From Chitinivibrionales bacterium (GTDB taxonomy: Bacteria; Fibrobacterota; Chitinivibrionia; Chitinivibrionales; WJMI01): a stretch of 5,238 bases of DNA. The position numbers and the translations under genes were made by a program. Position 1 is the first letter of the stretch, and every line of letters starts with the position of its first letter. Shown here piece after piece: positions 1 through 5,238 of the stretch. Below the pieces are notes generated by a model. That model was not told the origin of the DNA and did not search any database. It was given only the letters and a program-made list of their open reading frames with translations. The stretch covers positions 1-5,238 of the forward strand of contig WJJU01000414.1 in NCBI GenBank assembly GCA_014729595.1, in the 5' to 3' direction.

Positions 1-467
1 CCGACGAAAAGTCGCATTTCGAAGTGGAAGAAGATGAGGAGTATGAAGGCGATGTGATCGGTCCACCGGAAGAGCGCGAAATGGAAACCGATGACGAAGA
101 AGTGCATGAGATGGATTTCGGCGATACCACCCTGGAATATCAGTACGGTGTCGATCTGCGCAGTTGTGTCGAGATTGTCGGCTACATGGTGGTGGCGGGC
201 GATGGAATAGTGGGTCACGTGAAAGCGCTGCTTTTTGAGGATGAAGAGTATCTGGTACGCTATGTGGTCGTCGACACAATGCATCACGGCAACGGCAAGG
301 TGGTCTTGGTGCCGGAAGAATGGGTGCGAACCGTGGTTTGGGAAGAAAAAGCCTTGCATGTTGACATGGACCGGCGGACGATTATCAATTCACCTGCATT
401 TATCACGGGCACGTTGGTAACGAGGGATATCGAACGCAAACTCTACGATTATGTCGATCACTTGTGA
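1..467 (+). CDS. PRC-barrel domain protein, C-terminal part (5' end outside window)
   Basis: The frame is open from base 3, giving 154 visible residues, so the gene starts upstream; the GTG at 24 lies in the acidic linker and is probably not the true start. Visible residues 1-45 are very rich in Glu and Asp. Residues 50-135 match a PRC-barrel: an LRSC...IVGY strand, then GDGIVGHVKALLFEDE, then RYVVVDT, VLVPEEWV, LHVDM and an INSPAF end. This resembles the bacterial two-barrel proteins in which such a domain is the second copy, with a short tail ending near a Tyr-rich YDYV segment; a first barrel outside the window is therefore expected. PRC-barrels are small beta-barrel modules known from RimM and the photosynthetic reaction centre H subunit. 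The function of stand-alone versions is unclear and they are often stress-associated. The protein looks soluble. No clear terminator follows. The family call is confident; the role is not. Confidence 0.85.
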   Translation, partial: DEKSHFEVEEDEEYEGDVIGPPEEREMETDDEEVHEMDFGDTTLEYQYGVDLRSCVEIVGYMVVAGDGIVGHVKALLFEDEEYLVRYVVVDTMHHGNGKVVLVPEEWVRTVVWEEKALHVDMDRRTIINSPAFITGTLVTRDIERKLYDYVDHL

Positions 468-1368
468 ACTTCGCTTTGTCGTCGAAAGCCCGGGTAGTCC
501 TTTGGTACCGGTCGTTTCGGTAATCCGTTCGATAATCTGCGCCCCCTCTAGGCGGTCCCCGGCCGCGCCACCTTCGTCGCGAAATTGCTAAATGCGGCTT
601 GTGTTTTTCGTGCCTTGGTGGCTCGGCCAATCATTAACCGAACATGCATCGCTGATTGTTCTATGGGGCACAAATGCATAAAAAACCGTTTGCCACCATT
701 TGCCGCACGTGATATAAGGTCGTAATACGAGGAACCGCGGGCAATACCATACTCGATCTCTTCGGTAACCAAGGCATTCGAAGTGCCTGCGGTGTCCGTA
801 TCGCCCGAATCGCAGGCGTCACCACATCCCCGGCTATATTGCTCCTCTCGAGAAGTGGCGGTCCATCGCATCGGGCCGCCATGCCGTTACCGGAATCGAG
901 AAGTGACTTGGTGGAATTGATAATAACTATGTCCGCAAAGCCTTCCTGAACGAACTTTTATGCATCATATACCCACCCCCTTTCTACGTGGCATGGTTCT
1001 TGTTAGCCCCACACATCCTTATGGGCATAGCGCTTTGTCGGAAGTGCCGTATCAACAAGCGTTTTCGGCTTGCGGCGGCGGGCTAAGAGCCGCTTTCAGA
1101 ATGCACTGTGTCAGCGAAGGCCGAGCGAGAAGGCCTGGATGTGATCCCACAAAGGGGGACACGAGGCATATCTTCGGTGATATGGTGGGGAGGCGCAACG
1201 AAACGGACTGGTTGTCGCGATCGGCCTGAGTAGCAGTTGATTTTCATTGCGACTCTAAGTGCATTAAGGTTGCCGCTAAATGCCCTGTTGGAGCAATCTA
1301 TATTTCCATGTAAATCGCGTTTCCCGCCGGTTGACCGCGGGGGGGGGGCTTATTGAACGGGAGGAACC
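468..1368. other. About 900 bp with no supported gene
   Basis: I see no convincing coding sequence on either strand. The open frames here are short, lack a good SD, carry odd composition rich in Arg, Ser, His and Pro, and match no family I know. The longest forward stretch without a stop (713-946) has no start codon at its head. Small inverted repeats occur, such as AGGCA/TGCCT around 763-779 and TACCG/CGGTA around 505-521, but none is followed by a T run. I could not match the region to a tRNA, tmRNA, RNase P RNA, SRP RNA or 6S RNA. It may hold the promoter of the 1369 gene, an unrecognised small RNA, or a decayed gene. Confidence 0.6.
1339..1348 (+). repeat. Homopolymer run of ten G
   Basis: Ten consecutive G residues follow CCGC and end 20 bases before the ATG at 1369, just upstream of the SD GGGAGG. 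Runs of this length are prone to slippage and also to sequencing error. The position is right for an effect on the transcript leader or on promoter spacing of the downstream gene, but no matching promoter could be identified with confidence. Confidence 0.9.
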
Positions 1369-1734
1369 ATGAGTGCCGCAAAAATGAAGAACGGATGGAA
1401 AAAGGCAGCACCGGCGGGGGCGGGACTTGCCGCCGTCGTGGGCTTGACGGGGGCATTTACGGTCTTGCGCCGAAAACGGAAACCGGAAGCGGGAGAAACA
1501 GTCGACTGGATCGATGGTTATTCCGTAGAAATTGAGACAAAATTGCTTGAAGCCGCCGAGACGCTTGAACGAAGGCTTGACTCCATACCGGAATTATCGC
1601 CGAAAGAGCGGGCTAAGCTCAACATTGCACTTGAACGGGCCCGATCGCGTGTTTCTGAAGCGAGTGGAAATCTGCTCTTTAAGCTCGGTGGTCCGGCTGA
1701 CTCGCCGTCATCCGACGGGGCAAAAAGCTGCTGA
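1369..1734 (+). CDS. Small single-pass membrane protein, unrecognised family
   Basis: This 121-aa protein starts at an ATG behind a good SD (GGGAGG, ending at 1364, four bases from the start). Residues 1-12 are short and basic, with Lys at 5, 7, 11 and 12. Residues 13-33 are hydrophobic and rich in Ala, Gly and Val, enough for one membrane helix. RRKRK at 34-38 follows, suggesting by the positive-inside rule that the bulk of the protein is cytoplasmic. There is no Cys lipobox and no clear signal peptidase site. Residues 52-104 look helical and charged and could form a coiled coil (heptad-like Leu and Ala spacing around LLEAAETLERRLDSI). The tail is Ser/Pro/Gly-rich and disordered-looking, ending in Cys. 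I do not recognise the family. The clean SD, the sensible membrane-plus-helix layout and the absence of a better frame support a real gene. It is about 70 bp upstream of the winged-helix gene and may share its transcript. Confidence 0.75.
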   Translation: MSAAKMKNGWKKAAPAGAGLAAVVGLTGAFTVLRRKRKPEAGETVDWIDGYSVEIETKLLEAAETLERRLDSIPELSPKERAKLNIALERARSRVSEASGNLLFKLGGPADSPSSDGAKSC

Positions 1735-1752
1735 ATCAAGCCGTCGGACGGC
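1711..1752 (+). other. Two overlapping inverted repeats at the end of the 1369 gene
   Basis: TCCGACGG (1711-1718) pairs perfectly with CCGTCGGA (1741-1748) around a 22-base loop that contains the TGA at 1732-1734. The downstream arm also takes part in a compact hairpin, AGCCGT-CGG-ACGGCT (1739-1753). The two structures share bases and cannot both form. No T run follows, so a classical intrinsic terminator is unlikely. The site could slow transcription, protect the 3' end of the message, or act as a switch before the 1805 gene. The sequence shows only the complementarity. Confidence 0.4.
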
Positions 1753-1767
1753 TGCGCTTCACATCCA

Positions 1768-1777
1768 CTTATATAAG
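1768..1777. promoter_or_regulatory. Perfect 10-bp palindrome upstream of the winged-helix gene
   Basis: CTTATATAAG is its own reverse complement and lies 28 bases before the ATG at 1805. It could be an operator, possibly for the winged-helix protein itself, or hold a -10-like hexamer (TATAAG), although no good -35 sits at 17 bases. Its 3' AAGGG also lies 10 bases ahead of the alternative ATG at 1790, so it may be simply part of a ribosome binding site. The function is inferred. Confidence 0.3.
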
Positions 1778-1804
1778 GGCACTTGTTACATGAAGGGGGT
1801 ATCA

Positions 1805-2008
1805 ATGGTTGCGCAGGTTGGAGAAACCGCGGGAAGGGTCTGGGAAACACTGAATCGTGCGAAAGAGCCTGTACATGTCACTGAACTGCCCAAGATGCTC
1901 AAAGTACAAACATCGGTCGTATACATGGCGCTTGGGTGGCTGGCCCGTGAGGACAAGGTTGCTTTCTCGCTTCAGGGAAAGAGAGCCATGGTAGCCGTGC
2001 GTGAATAG
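1805..2008 (+). CDS. DUF2582-like winged helix-turn-helix protein
   Basis: This 67-aa protein matches the small winged-helix family DUF2582 along its full length. GETAGRVWETL is at residues 6-16, a helix-turn-helix-like segment VTELPKMLKVQTSVVYMALGWLARE is at 25-49 with the family hallmark GWLAREDK, and a short beta wing (KVAFSLQGKRAMVAV) follows at 51-65. Such proteins look like minimal DNA-binding modules, but their targets are generally unknown. I chose ATG 1805 because AAGGGGG (1793-1799) lies five bases ahead and the family motif begins close to the N-terminus. An in-frame ATG at 1790 would add MKGVS and also has a possible SD (AAGGG at 1775-1779). The frame is open further upstream to 1532, but that part overlaps the 1369 gene and is not protein-like. 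A stem-loop follows the stop directly. Possible roles include autoregulation or control of neighbouring genes, but nothing shown here proves it. Confidence 0.85.
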   Translation: MVAQVGETAGRVWETLNRAKEPVHVTELPKMLKVQTSVVYMALGWLAREDKVAFSLQGKRAMVAVRE

Positions 2009-2034
2009 CATTTTTCCTTCGCTAAGGAAAATGC
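2008..2034 (+). terminator. Stem-loop after the winged-helix gene, candidate terminator
   Basis: GCATTTTTCCTT (2008-2019) pairs with AAGGAAAATGC (2024-2034) around a CGCT loop, with one bulged T, and begins in the last base of the stop codon. The stem is AT-rich and is not followed by a clean T run (CGTCAACTTTT follows). It is therefore a weak rho-independent terminator or an mRNA 3'-end structure. Its place directly after a stop and before a 325-bp non-coding leader suits an end of transcript. Confidence 0.5.
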
Positions 2035-2317
2035 CGTCAACTTTTGCGGGGAGCTATCGTTACACGCCCCACTCGAATAAGGTCGTTGAGGGCCGTCCCG
2101 CCGCCACATCTCATTACCCCCGCCGCTCGGATTTATTGCGTGGTCGTCATTTTTTTTGGGGGAGTTGAATCGGAGTCTTCCCCTAGCGGGTTATGGAAGC
2201 ATTTTCACTTTTGAGTTTGCGGGCGTGGGTGAATGAAAAGTCCGTTCGATGTTTTCGCTTATTTCGCGCTTCGGGCGGTCCGAAATTTCGCCTGAATTTT
2301 TGGTTACACCGTATGTA
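2035..2317. other. Non-coding leader upstream of the nuclease operon
   Basis: No gene is supported here. The stretch contains eight T followed by five G (2150-2162), a series of TTCG-centred elements (2245-2248, 2254-2257, 2263-2266, 2270-2273, 2287-2290), and the perfect palindrome CGAAATTTCG at 2281-2290. A possible but weak -35 (TTGAGT near 2212) has a poor -10 (TGAAAA) 17 bases on. The promoter of the 2359-3457 operon probably lies here, but I cannot place it. Confidence 0.45.
2281..2290. promoter_or_regulatory. Palindrome CGAAATTTCG, candidate operator
   Basis: This is a perfect 10-bp palindrome 69 bases before the nuclease start. Its left half (CGAAAT) is also the inverted partner of ATTTCG at 2261-2266, and ATTTCGC is directly repeated at 2261-2267 and 2285-2291. 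Such dyad-plus-repeat clusters are typical of regulator binding sites. It does not fit the Gram-positive LexA box (GAAC-N4-GTTC), so SOS control is not supported. Confidence 0.3.
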
Positions 2318-2354
2318 TCTTTCTTAATCGCATTGTTTGAGCGATTGAGGAGGA
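2318..2354 (+). promoter_or_regulatory. Hairpin that buries the SD of the nuclease gene
   Basis: Bases 2318-2331 (TCTTTCTTAATCGC) can pair without a gap to 2341-2354 (GCGATTGAGGAGGA), giving 14 pairs of which three are U-G, around the nine-base loop ATTGTTTGA. The strong SD GAGGAGG (2347-2353) is wholly inside the stem, and the GTG start at 2359 begins five bases after the SD. The structure would block ribosome access unless melted, bound by a ligand or protein, or opened by coupling. An RNA thermometer or translational operator is possible. The pairing is seen; the regulation is inferred. It matters only if transcription starts upstream of 2318. Confidence 0.55.
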
Positions 2355-2358
2355 CTAC

Positions 2359-3456
2359 GTGGTTGCTACGGTAATTCACTGTGCGGACCTGCATTTAACC
2401 GCGGGGGAGGAGCGAGAGTATTCGTTTTCGGTTCTCGAAGAGATTGTGGCGCTAACACGGCAAGAGCGCGCTCAATGCCTTGTGATCAGTGGTGATCTTT
2501 TCGATTCTTTCGCCGACGCGCGCGAGCTTCGCGCATCCTTTCGAGAGTGCATTGCACCGCTGAATGACGCATCGATTCCAATTATTTACGTACCCGGCAA
2601 CCACGAAGAGCTTCGGCGAGGACGTGGTGATCTTGCGGCACTCGATTTGGGACCGGTCACAACCGGCTACAAAAAGCCGTTTCAGAGAATGGCCCTTTCG
2701 GAGGATGTCGAATTACTCTGTATACCTCATCAGTCGACTTATCGGGGCTATCAAGAATGGGATGTACCGGCTAAGCGGAGCCGCTACCGTGTTGCCGTAG
2801 CCCACGGTCTGGTGACTGGGATGGATATCTATGCCGGTGTGCAAGCAAATGAGGAAATCGAGGCCGGCGCAATTGATCCGGACCTGTTTGTCCGGCATGA
2901 GGTTGATTATGCGGCTATGGGGCACATACATGCGGCGTATGAAAAAAGATTCGGCGAAACCTTTGTTCGTTACAGCGGATCGGCCAGGGTTCGGCGTCGC
3001 GGCGAAGATGGTGAGCATGGGGTGACGATCCTCCGACTGGGTTCCCAAATTGTAGCGGAATCGAGGCAAATGATGAGTGCCGGATGCTATCGAGAGTATC
3101 GGGTGCCGCTAAGTCTTGAGGGACACATGGGGGGAACGGAAGATTTTGGCTCGAACTGGGGAAGCCGAGACTGGGTGGACATTTATCTAAGCGGTGTAGT
3201 AGAGAACGAGAATGTAGTCGCGACGGTGGAGACCGCGCTTCGGGAGCGCTGTCGGAATCGGGTGCGCCGTCTTGATATTCATCGTGAATTGGTTCGTCCG
3301 CTGCCCGGCATAGCTTCTCAGCCGGTAGCGAATAAATTTCTTCAAGCATGGGCGGCGCGGGAACCGGGTGCAGGGGATGAACGAGCGCGGCGAGTGTGGT
3401 ACAAAGCCCGCGAGCTTGGATTGGACCGGATCGTTCGAGTTTTGGAGGCGCGCTAG
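2359..3456 (+). CDS. SbcD/Mre11/YhaO-like DNA repair exonuclease (metallophosphoesterase)
   Basis: This 365-aa protein belongs to the calcineurin-like metallophosphoesterases that cut DNA with two metal ions (Mn2+ in Mre11/SbcD). All core motifs are visible: DLH (Asp10, His12), GDLFD (Asp46, Asp49), GNHE (Asn81, His82), AHG (His149), GHIH (His189, His191), then YSGSAR (205-210). Residues 1-210 are the catalytic domain. The remainder, with a YREYRVPL strand near 244-251 and a basic helical C-terminus, would be the capping and partner-binding part. There is no signal peptide or membrane segment, so it should act in the cytoplasm. GTG 2359 is effectively the only start: an in-frame TGA lies at 2338-2340 and GAGGAGG lies five bases upstream. 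It is somewhat shorter than typical SbcD/YhaO proteins of about 400 aa. The ATPase gene begins directly after its stop, so the two should form a nuclease-ATPase complex. The family is secure. YhaO-like is preferred over sbcD because of the YhaN-like partner. Confidence 0.92.
   Translation: MVATVIHCADLHLTAGEEREYSFSVLEEIVALTRQERAQCLVISGDLFDSFADARELRASFRECIAPLNDASIPIIYVPGNHEELRRGRGDLAALDLGPVTTGYKKPFQRMALSEDVELLCIPHQSTYRGYQEWDVPAKRSRYRVAVAHGLVTGMDIYAGVQANEEIEAGAIDPDLFVRHEVDYAAMGHIHAAYEKRFGETFVRYSGSARVRRRGEDGEHGVTILRLGSQIVAESRQMMSAGCYREYRVPLSLEGHMGGTEDFGSNWGSRDWVDIYLSGVVENENVVATVETALRERCRNRVRRLDIHRELVRPLPGIASQPVANKFLQAWAAREPGAGDERARRVWYKARELGLDRIVRVLEAR
3444..3448 (+). promoter_or_regulatory. Ribosome binding site of the ATPase gene, inside the nuclease gene
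   Basis: GGAGG lies within the last codons of the nuclease, eight bases before the GTG at 3457. It fixes that GTG as the start of the ATPase and indicates translational coupling: ribosomes ending at TAG 3454-3456 could restart at the adjoining GTG. Confidence 0.75.
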
Positions 3457-5238
3457 GTGCTCAAGAAAATCAAGCTCGAAAGCTATGGAAAGTTTGCGGG
3501 TAAGGAGTTTCCGTTCGGGCCCGTCACGATCATGCACGGCGAGAACGAGGCTGGGAAGAGTACGATGTTTGATGCATTGCTGGAAACCTTTTCCACTCCG
3601 TCAGGCGCCGGTCGTGAGGGAAGAAGGCTGAAAGAACGCTATGGTGACGACAGAAGAATCGAGCCTTCATTTGATGGTAAGAGCTATTCGTTCGACAGCG
3701 GGGAATTTTTGAGCCTTTATGCGCTTCGTGCCGGCGATCTAACGATTGAGATGGATGAACGGGCGTCATGGATGGATCGGGTAAAAGCGCGATTGTTCAG
3801 CGGCGGCATTGATCCCAAAAAACTCAGCGATTCTCTGGCGCGACGGGCCGATAAGCGTGGAACGCTCAAGCATAATCGCGTATTGAGCAGTCTTGAGAAA
3901 GCGCGTGATGAAGCTGAAGCGGAGTTGCGTGAGCTTCGAGTGCGGCGTGATGACCTTCTTGGTGAAGAAAAGCGGGTTGCGGTCGTGGGCGAGGAATTAG
4001 AGCAACTTAAGGCTAAAATCGATGAAGAGAAAAGCGATCTGCGGGAGCTGGAGGAGCGGCTTGATTTTGAGCGTAGGATTGTTCGGCGTCGAAGGATGAA
4101 TGAGAGTCTGGAGATACTCGATGAGTGCGAAAGGCTTGAAGTCGAGGCGCAACAACTGAAGCATTTCCGCACCGCCGACGCCAAAGAACTAGAAGAGATC
4201 CAGCGTCGGATCGGGGAACTCAAGACCGATAAGAAGGTTCTGGAGCGTGCGGTCGAAGAGTCGGAAAAAACAGTGGAGCGAGTCCAAGAGGAGCATAATC
4301 GTCACTTAGACAAGCGTCATACTACCCGAGCAAAGGCGGATACGGCGGCACGTCTTACGGAACGCGTCTCGGCCTTTTTGGCGAACCCGCCTATGAAGAT
4401 GGAGCATACCTGGCGGATCCCGCTCGTTGTTGTTGGCTTACTGGCTCTTGGCGTCGGTGTAGGTGTGGGGGCGGTAGGCGGAAATGCTTTCCTAAGAATG
4501 GCGGCCCCCGCGCTGGGCGCCCTTTCGATGGCGTTGCTGGTGATCGTCGCGCGCAGAACCGAGCATATTGTCGATCAGTCGGCCCGCGATCTTTTGCTTC
4601 GGGCGGTCTTGGATGAATGGCGAGAATCGCATAGCGAAGAGCATGGCGTCGAGCGGGATACTCTCGAGGGAATGCAGGCATTTCTCATCGAAAAGCGCAA
4701 CGCCTGGAATGAGCTTCATGAACTCCTTGCGCGCACGGAGAACGAACTGCGGGAAGCGGAAAGCGCGCTGCGAGATACGCGAAAAAAGTTTCAGATGTGT
4801 GAGGCTCGATTACATGAGGTCCGTGAGCAAGAGATGAATTGGCTGCAGTCTCACGGCGTTGCCGACCGTGATGAATATGTGGGCGGTATCGCGCGAGCGC
4901 ACCAGAATGCGGAACGTCGATCCGAGGCTCAAACTCGCCTTGAACGCCGGCTTCGCGAGGAAGAATGCGCTTCCTCCGGTGAGCTTCGTCGCCTTTGCGA
5001 CCGGGTACTGCGCGAGCTTGACGAAGAGGGGGTACCGAAGAATGGAATGTCGGAGTCGGAGATTAACGCTCTGACGAAGCGCATCGAAGACAAGCGACGA
5101 GATCTTTCGCGGCTCCGGGAGCGGCTAGGTGCACTCGGGGCGGAGGTGGAAGGAAAGCGCGGGCTTATGAAAGGTTCGCTGCGGGACCTGCCGGAGAAAA
5201 TCATTCAAGCGGAAGCGAGTAGGCGGCAATACCTTCGC
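3457..5238 (+). CDS. YhaN-like, Rad50/SbcC-type coiled-coil ATPase with membrane hairpin (3' end outside window)
   Basis: The frame is open for 594 codons to the window edge. It starts at the GTG adjoining the nuclease stop, eight bases after GGAGG. The N-terminus is the classic SMC/Rad50-type ATPase head: KIKLESYGKF (4-13), then Walker A GENEAGKST (28-36), whose NEAGKST form is typical of YhaN/RecF-like proteins, followed by SFDGKSYSF and FLSLYALRAGDL (about 87-103). Residues 145-305 are charged coiled coil. Residues 321-341 and 348-365 are hydrophobic and rich in Gly, Ala and Val, forming a predicted two-helix membrane hairpin. From about 370 a second coiled coil runs on, with breaks near 466-475 and 523-530. 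There is no CXXC zinc hook; the only Cys are at 224, 448, 504 and 514. The signature motif, Walker B and C-terminal head lie outside the window; typical relatives are roughly 900-1000 aa. It should power and position the upstream nuclease, from the membrane if the hairpin inserts. sbcC proper is less likely. Confidence 0.9.
   Translation, partial: MLKKIKLESYGKFAGKEFPFGPVTIMHGENEAGKSTMFDALLETFSTPSGAGREGRRLKERYGDDRRIEPSFDGKSYSFDSGEFLSLYALRAGDLTIEMDERASWMDRVKARLFSGGIDPKKLSDSLARRADKRGTLKHNRVLSSLEKARDEAEAELRELRVRRDDLLGEEKRVAVVGEELEQLKAKIDEEKSDLRELEERLDFERRIVRRRRMNESLEILDECERLEVEAQQLKHFRTADAKELEEIQRRIGELKTDKKVLERAVEESEKTVERVQEEHNRHLDKRHTTRAKADTAARLTERVSAFLANPPMKMEHTWRIPLVVVGLLALGVGVGVGAVGGNAFLRMAAPALGALSMALLVIVARRTEHIVDQSARDLLLRAVLDEWRESHSEEHGVERDTLEGMQAFLIEKRNAWNELHELLARTENELREAESALRDTRKKFQMCEARLHEVREQEMNWLQSHGVADRDEYVGGIARAHQNAERRSEAQTRLERRLREEECASSGELRRLCDRVLRELDEEGVPKNGMSESEINALTKRIEDKRRDLSRLRERLGALGAEVEGKRGLMKGSLRDLPEKIIQAEASRRQYLR

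Noticed and set aside
548..882. Two overlapping minus-strand frames, 548-871 and 661-882
   Set aside because: They lack a credible SD, neither resembles a protein family, and they overlap in different frames.
848..905. Direct repeat TCGAGAAGTG at 848-857 and 896-905
   Set aside because: There are only two ten-base copies 48 bases apart, with no further unit, so this may be chance. It is not a CRISPR and not a clear iteron.
713..946. Plus-strand stretch of 78 codons without a stop, with a partly hydrophobic reading (GNTILDLFGNQG and later)
   Set aside because: It has no start codon at its head and no SD, and I recognise no homology. At most it is a remnant.
960..1229. Plus-strand open frame of 89 codons
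   Set aside because: It has no SD, His/Gly/Arg/Pro-heavy composition, no domain resemblance and no partner gene.
1532..1804. Long upstream extension of the winged-helix reading frame
   Set aside because: It overlaps the 1369 gene in another frame, has unprotein-like composition, and the family begins near residue 1 when ATG 1805 is used.
2245..2290. LexA/SOS box before the nuclease operon
   Set aside because: Neither the GAAC-N4-GTTC form nor the CTGT-N8-ACAG form is present.
2191..2394. Minus-strand open frame of 67 codons in the leader
   Set aside because: It has no SD, overlaps the nuclease start, and shows no recognisable domain.
3717..4223. Minus-strand open frame of 168 codons, very rich in Ser and Arg
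   Set aside because: It mirrors the Glu/Lys/Leu-rich coiled coil of the ATPase on the other strand. The low-complexity Ser/Arg composition is what such antisense frames always give.
3457..5238. A Rad50/SbcC zinc hook
   Set aside because: No CXXC occurs in the 594 visible residues; the four Cys are isolated. The membrane hairpin takes the expected place.

Overview
The window reads as a chromosomal segment of a bacterium. All five supported genes lie on the + strand. The coding DNA is moderately GC-rich, two genes start with GTG, and Shine-Dalgarno (SD) sites are strong. The lineage cannot be fixed from the sequence. The gene families (PRC-barrel, DUF2582-type winged helix, YhaO/YhaN-like nuclease and ATPase) and the loose packing (a gap of about 900 bp and another of about 350 bp) would suit an environmental, possibly uncultured, Gram-negative-type bacterium. 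That is inference only. I see no phage, transposon, CRISPR or tRNA signature.

Layout: (1) Positions 1-467 hold the 3' part of a PRC-barrel protein. (2) Positions 468-1368 hold no convincing gene and end in a run of ten G. (3) Positions 1369-1734 encode an unrecognised 121-aa protein with one predicted membrane segment. (4) Positions 1735-1804 hold overlapping hairpins and a 10-bp palindrome, followed by a 67-aa DUF2582-like winged-helix protein (1805-2008) and a stem-loop. (5) Positions 2035-2358 form a non-coding leader that ends in a long hairpin covering the ribosome binding site of the next gene. (6) Positions 2359-3456 encode an SbcD/Mre11/YhaO-like metallophosphoesterase with every core metal-site motif present. 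(7) Position 3457 to the window end encodes the first 594 residues of a YhaN-like, Rad50/SbcC-type coiled-coil ATPase. Its Walker A motif is intact, and two membrane segments interrupt the coiled coil where Rad50 and SbcC carry their zinc hook.

The last two genes form a tight operon: the ATPase GTG directly follows the nuclease TAG, in the same frame. They most likely work as a nuclease-ATPase complex on DNA ends or structures, here tied to the membrane through the ATPase. The most notable observations are the membrane hairpin inside the Rad50-like arm, the 14-pair stem that hides the nuclease SD, and the single in-frame amber codon between nuclease and ATPase. A wholly new system is not demonstrated. 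The pair looks like a variant of the known but poorly characterised YhaO/YhaN family.
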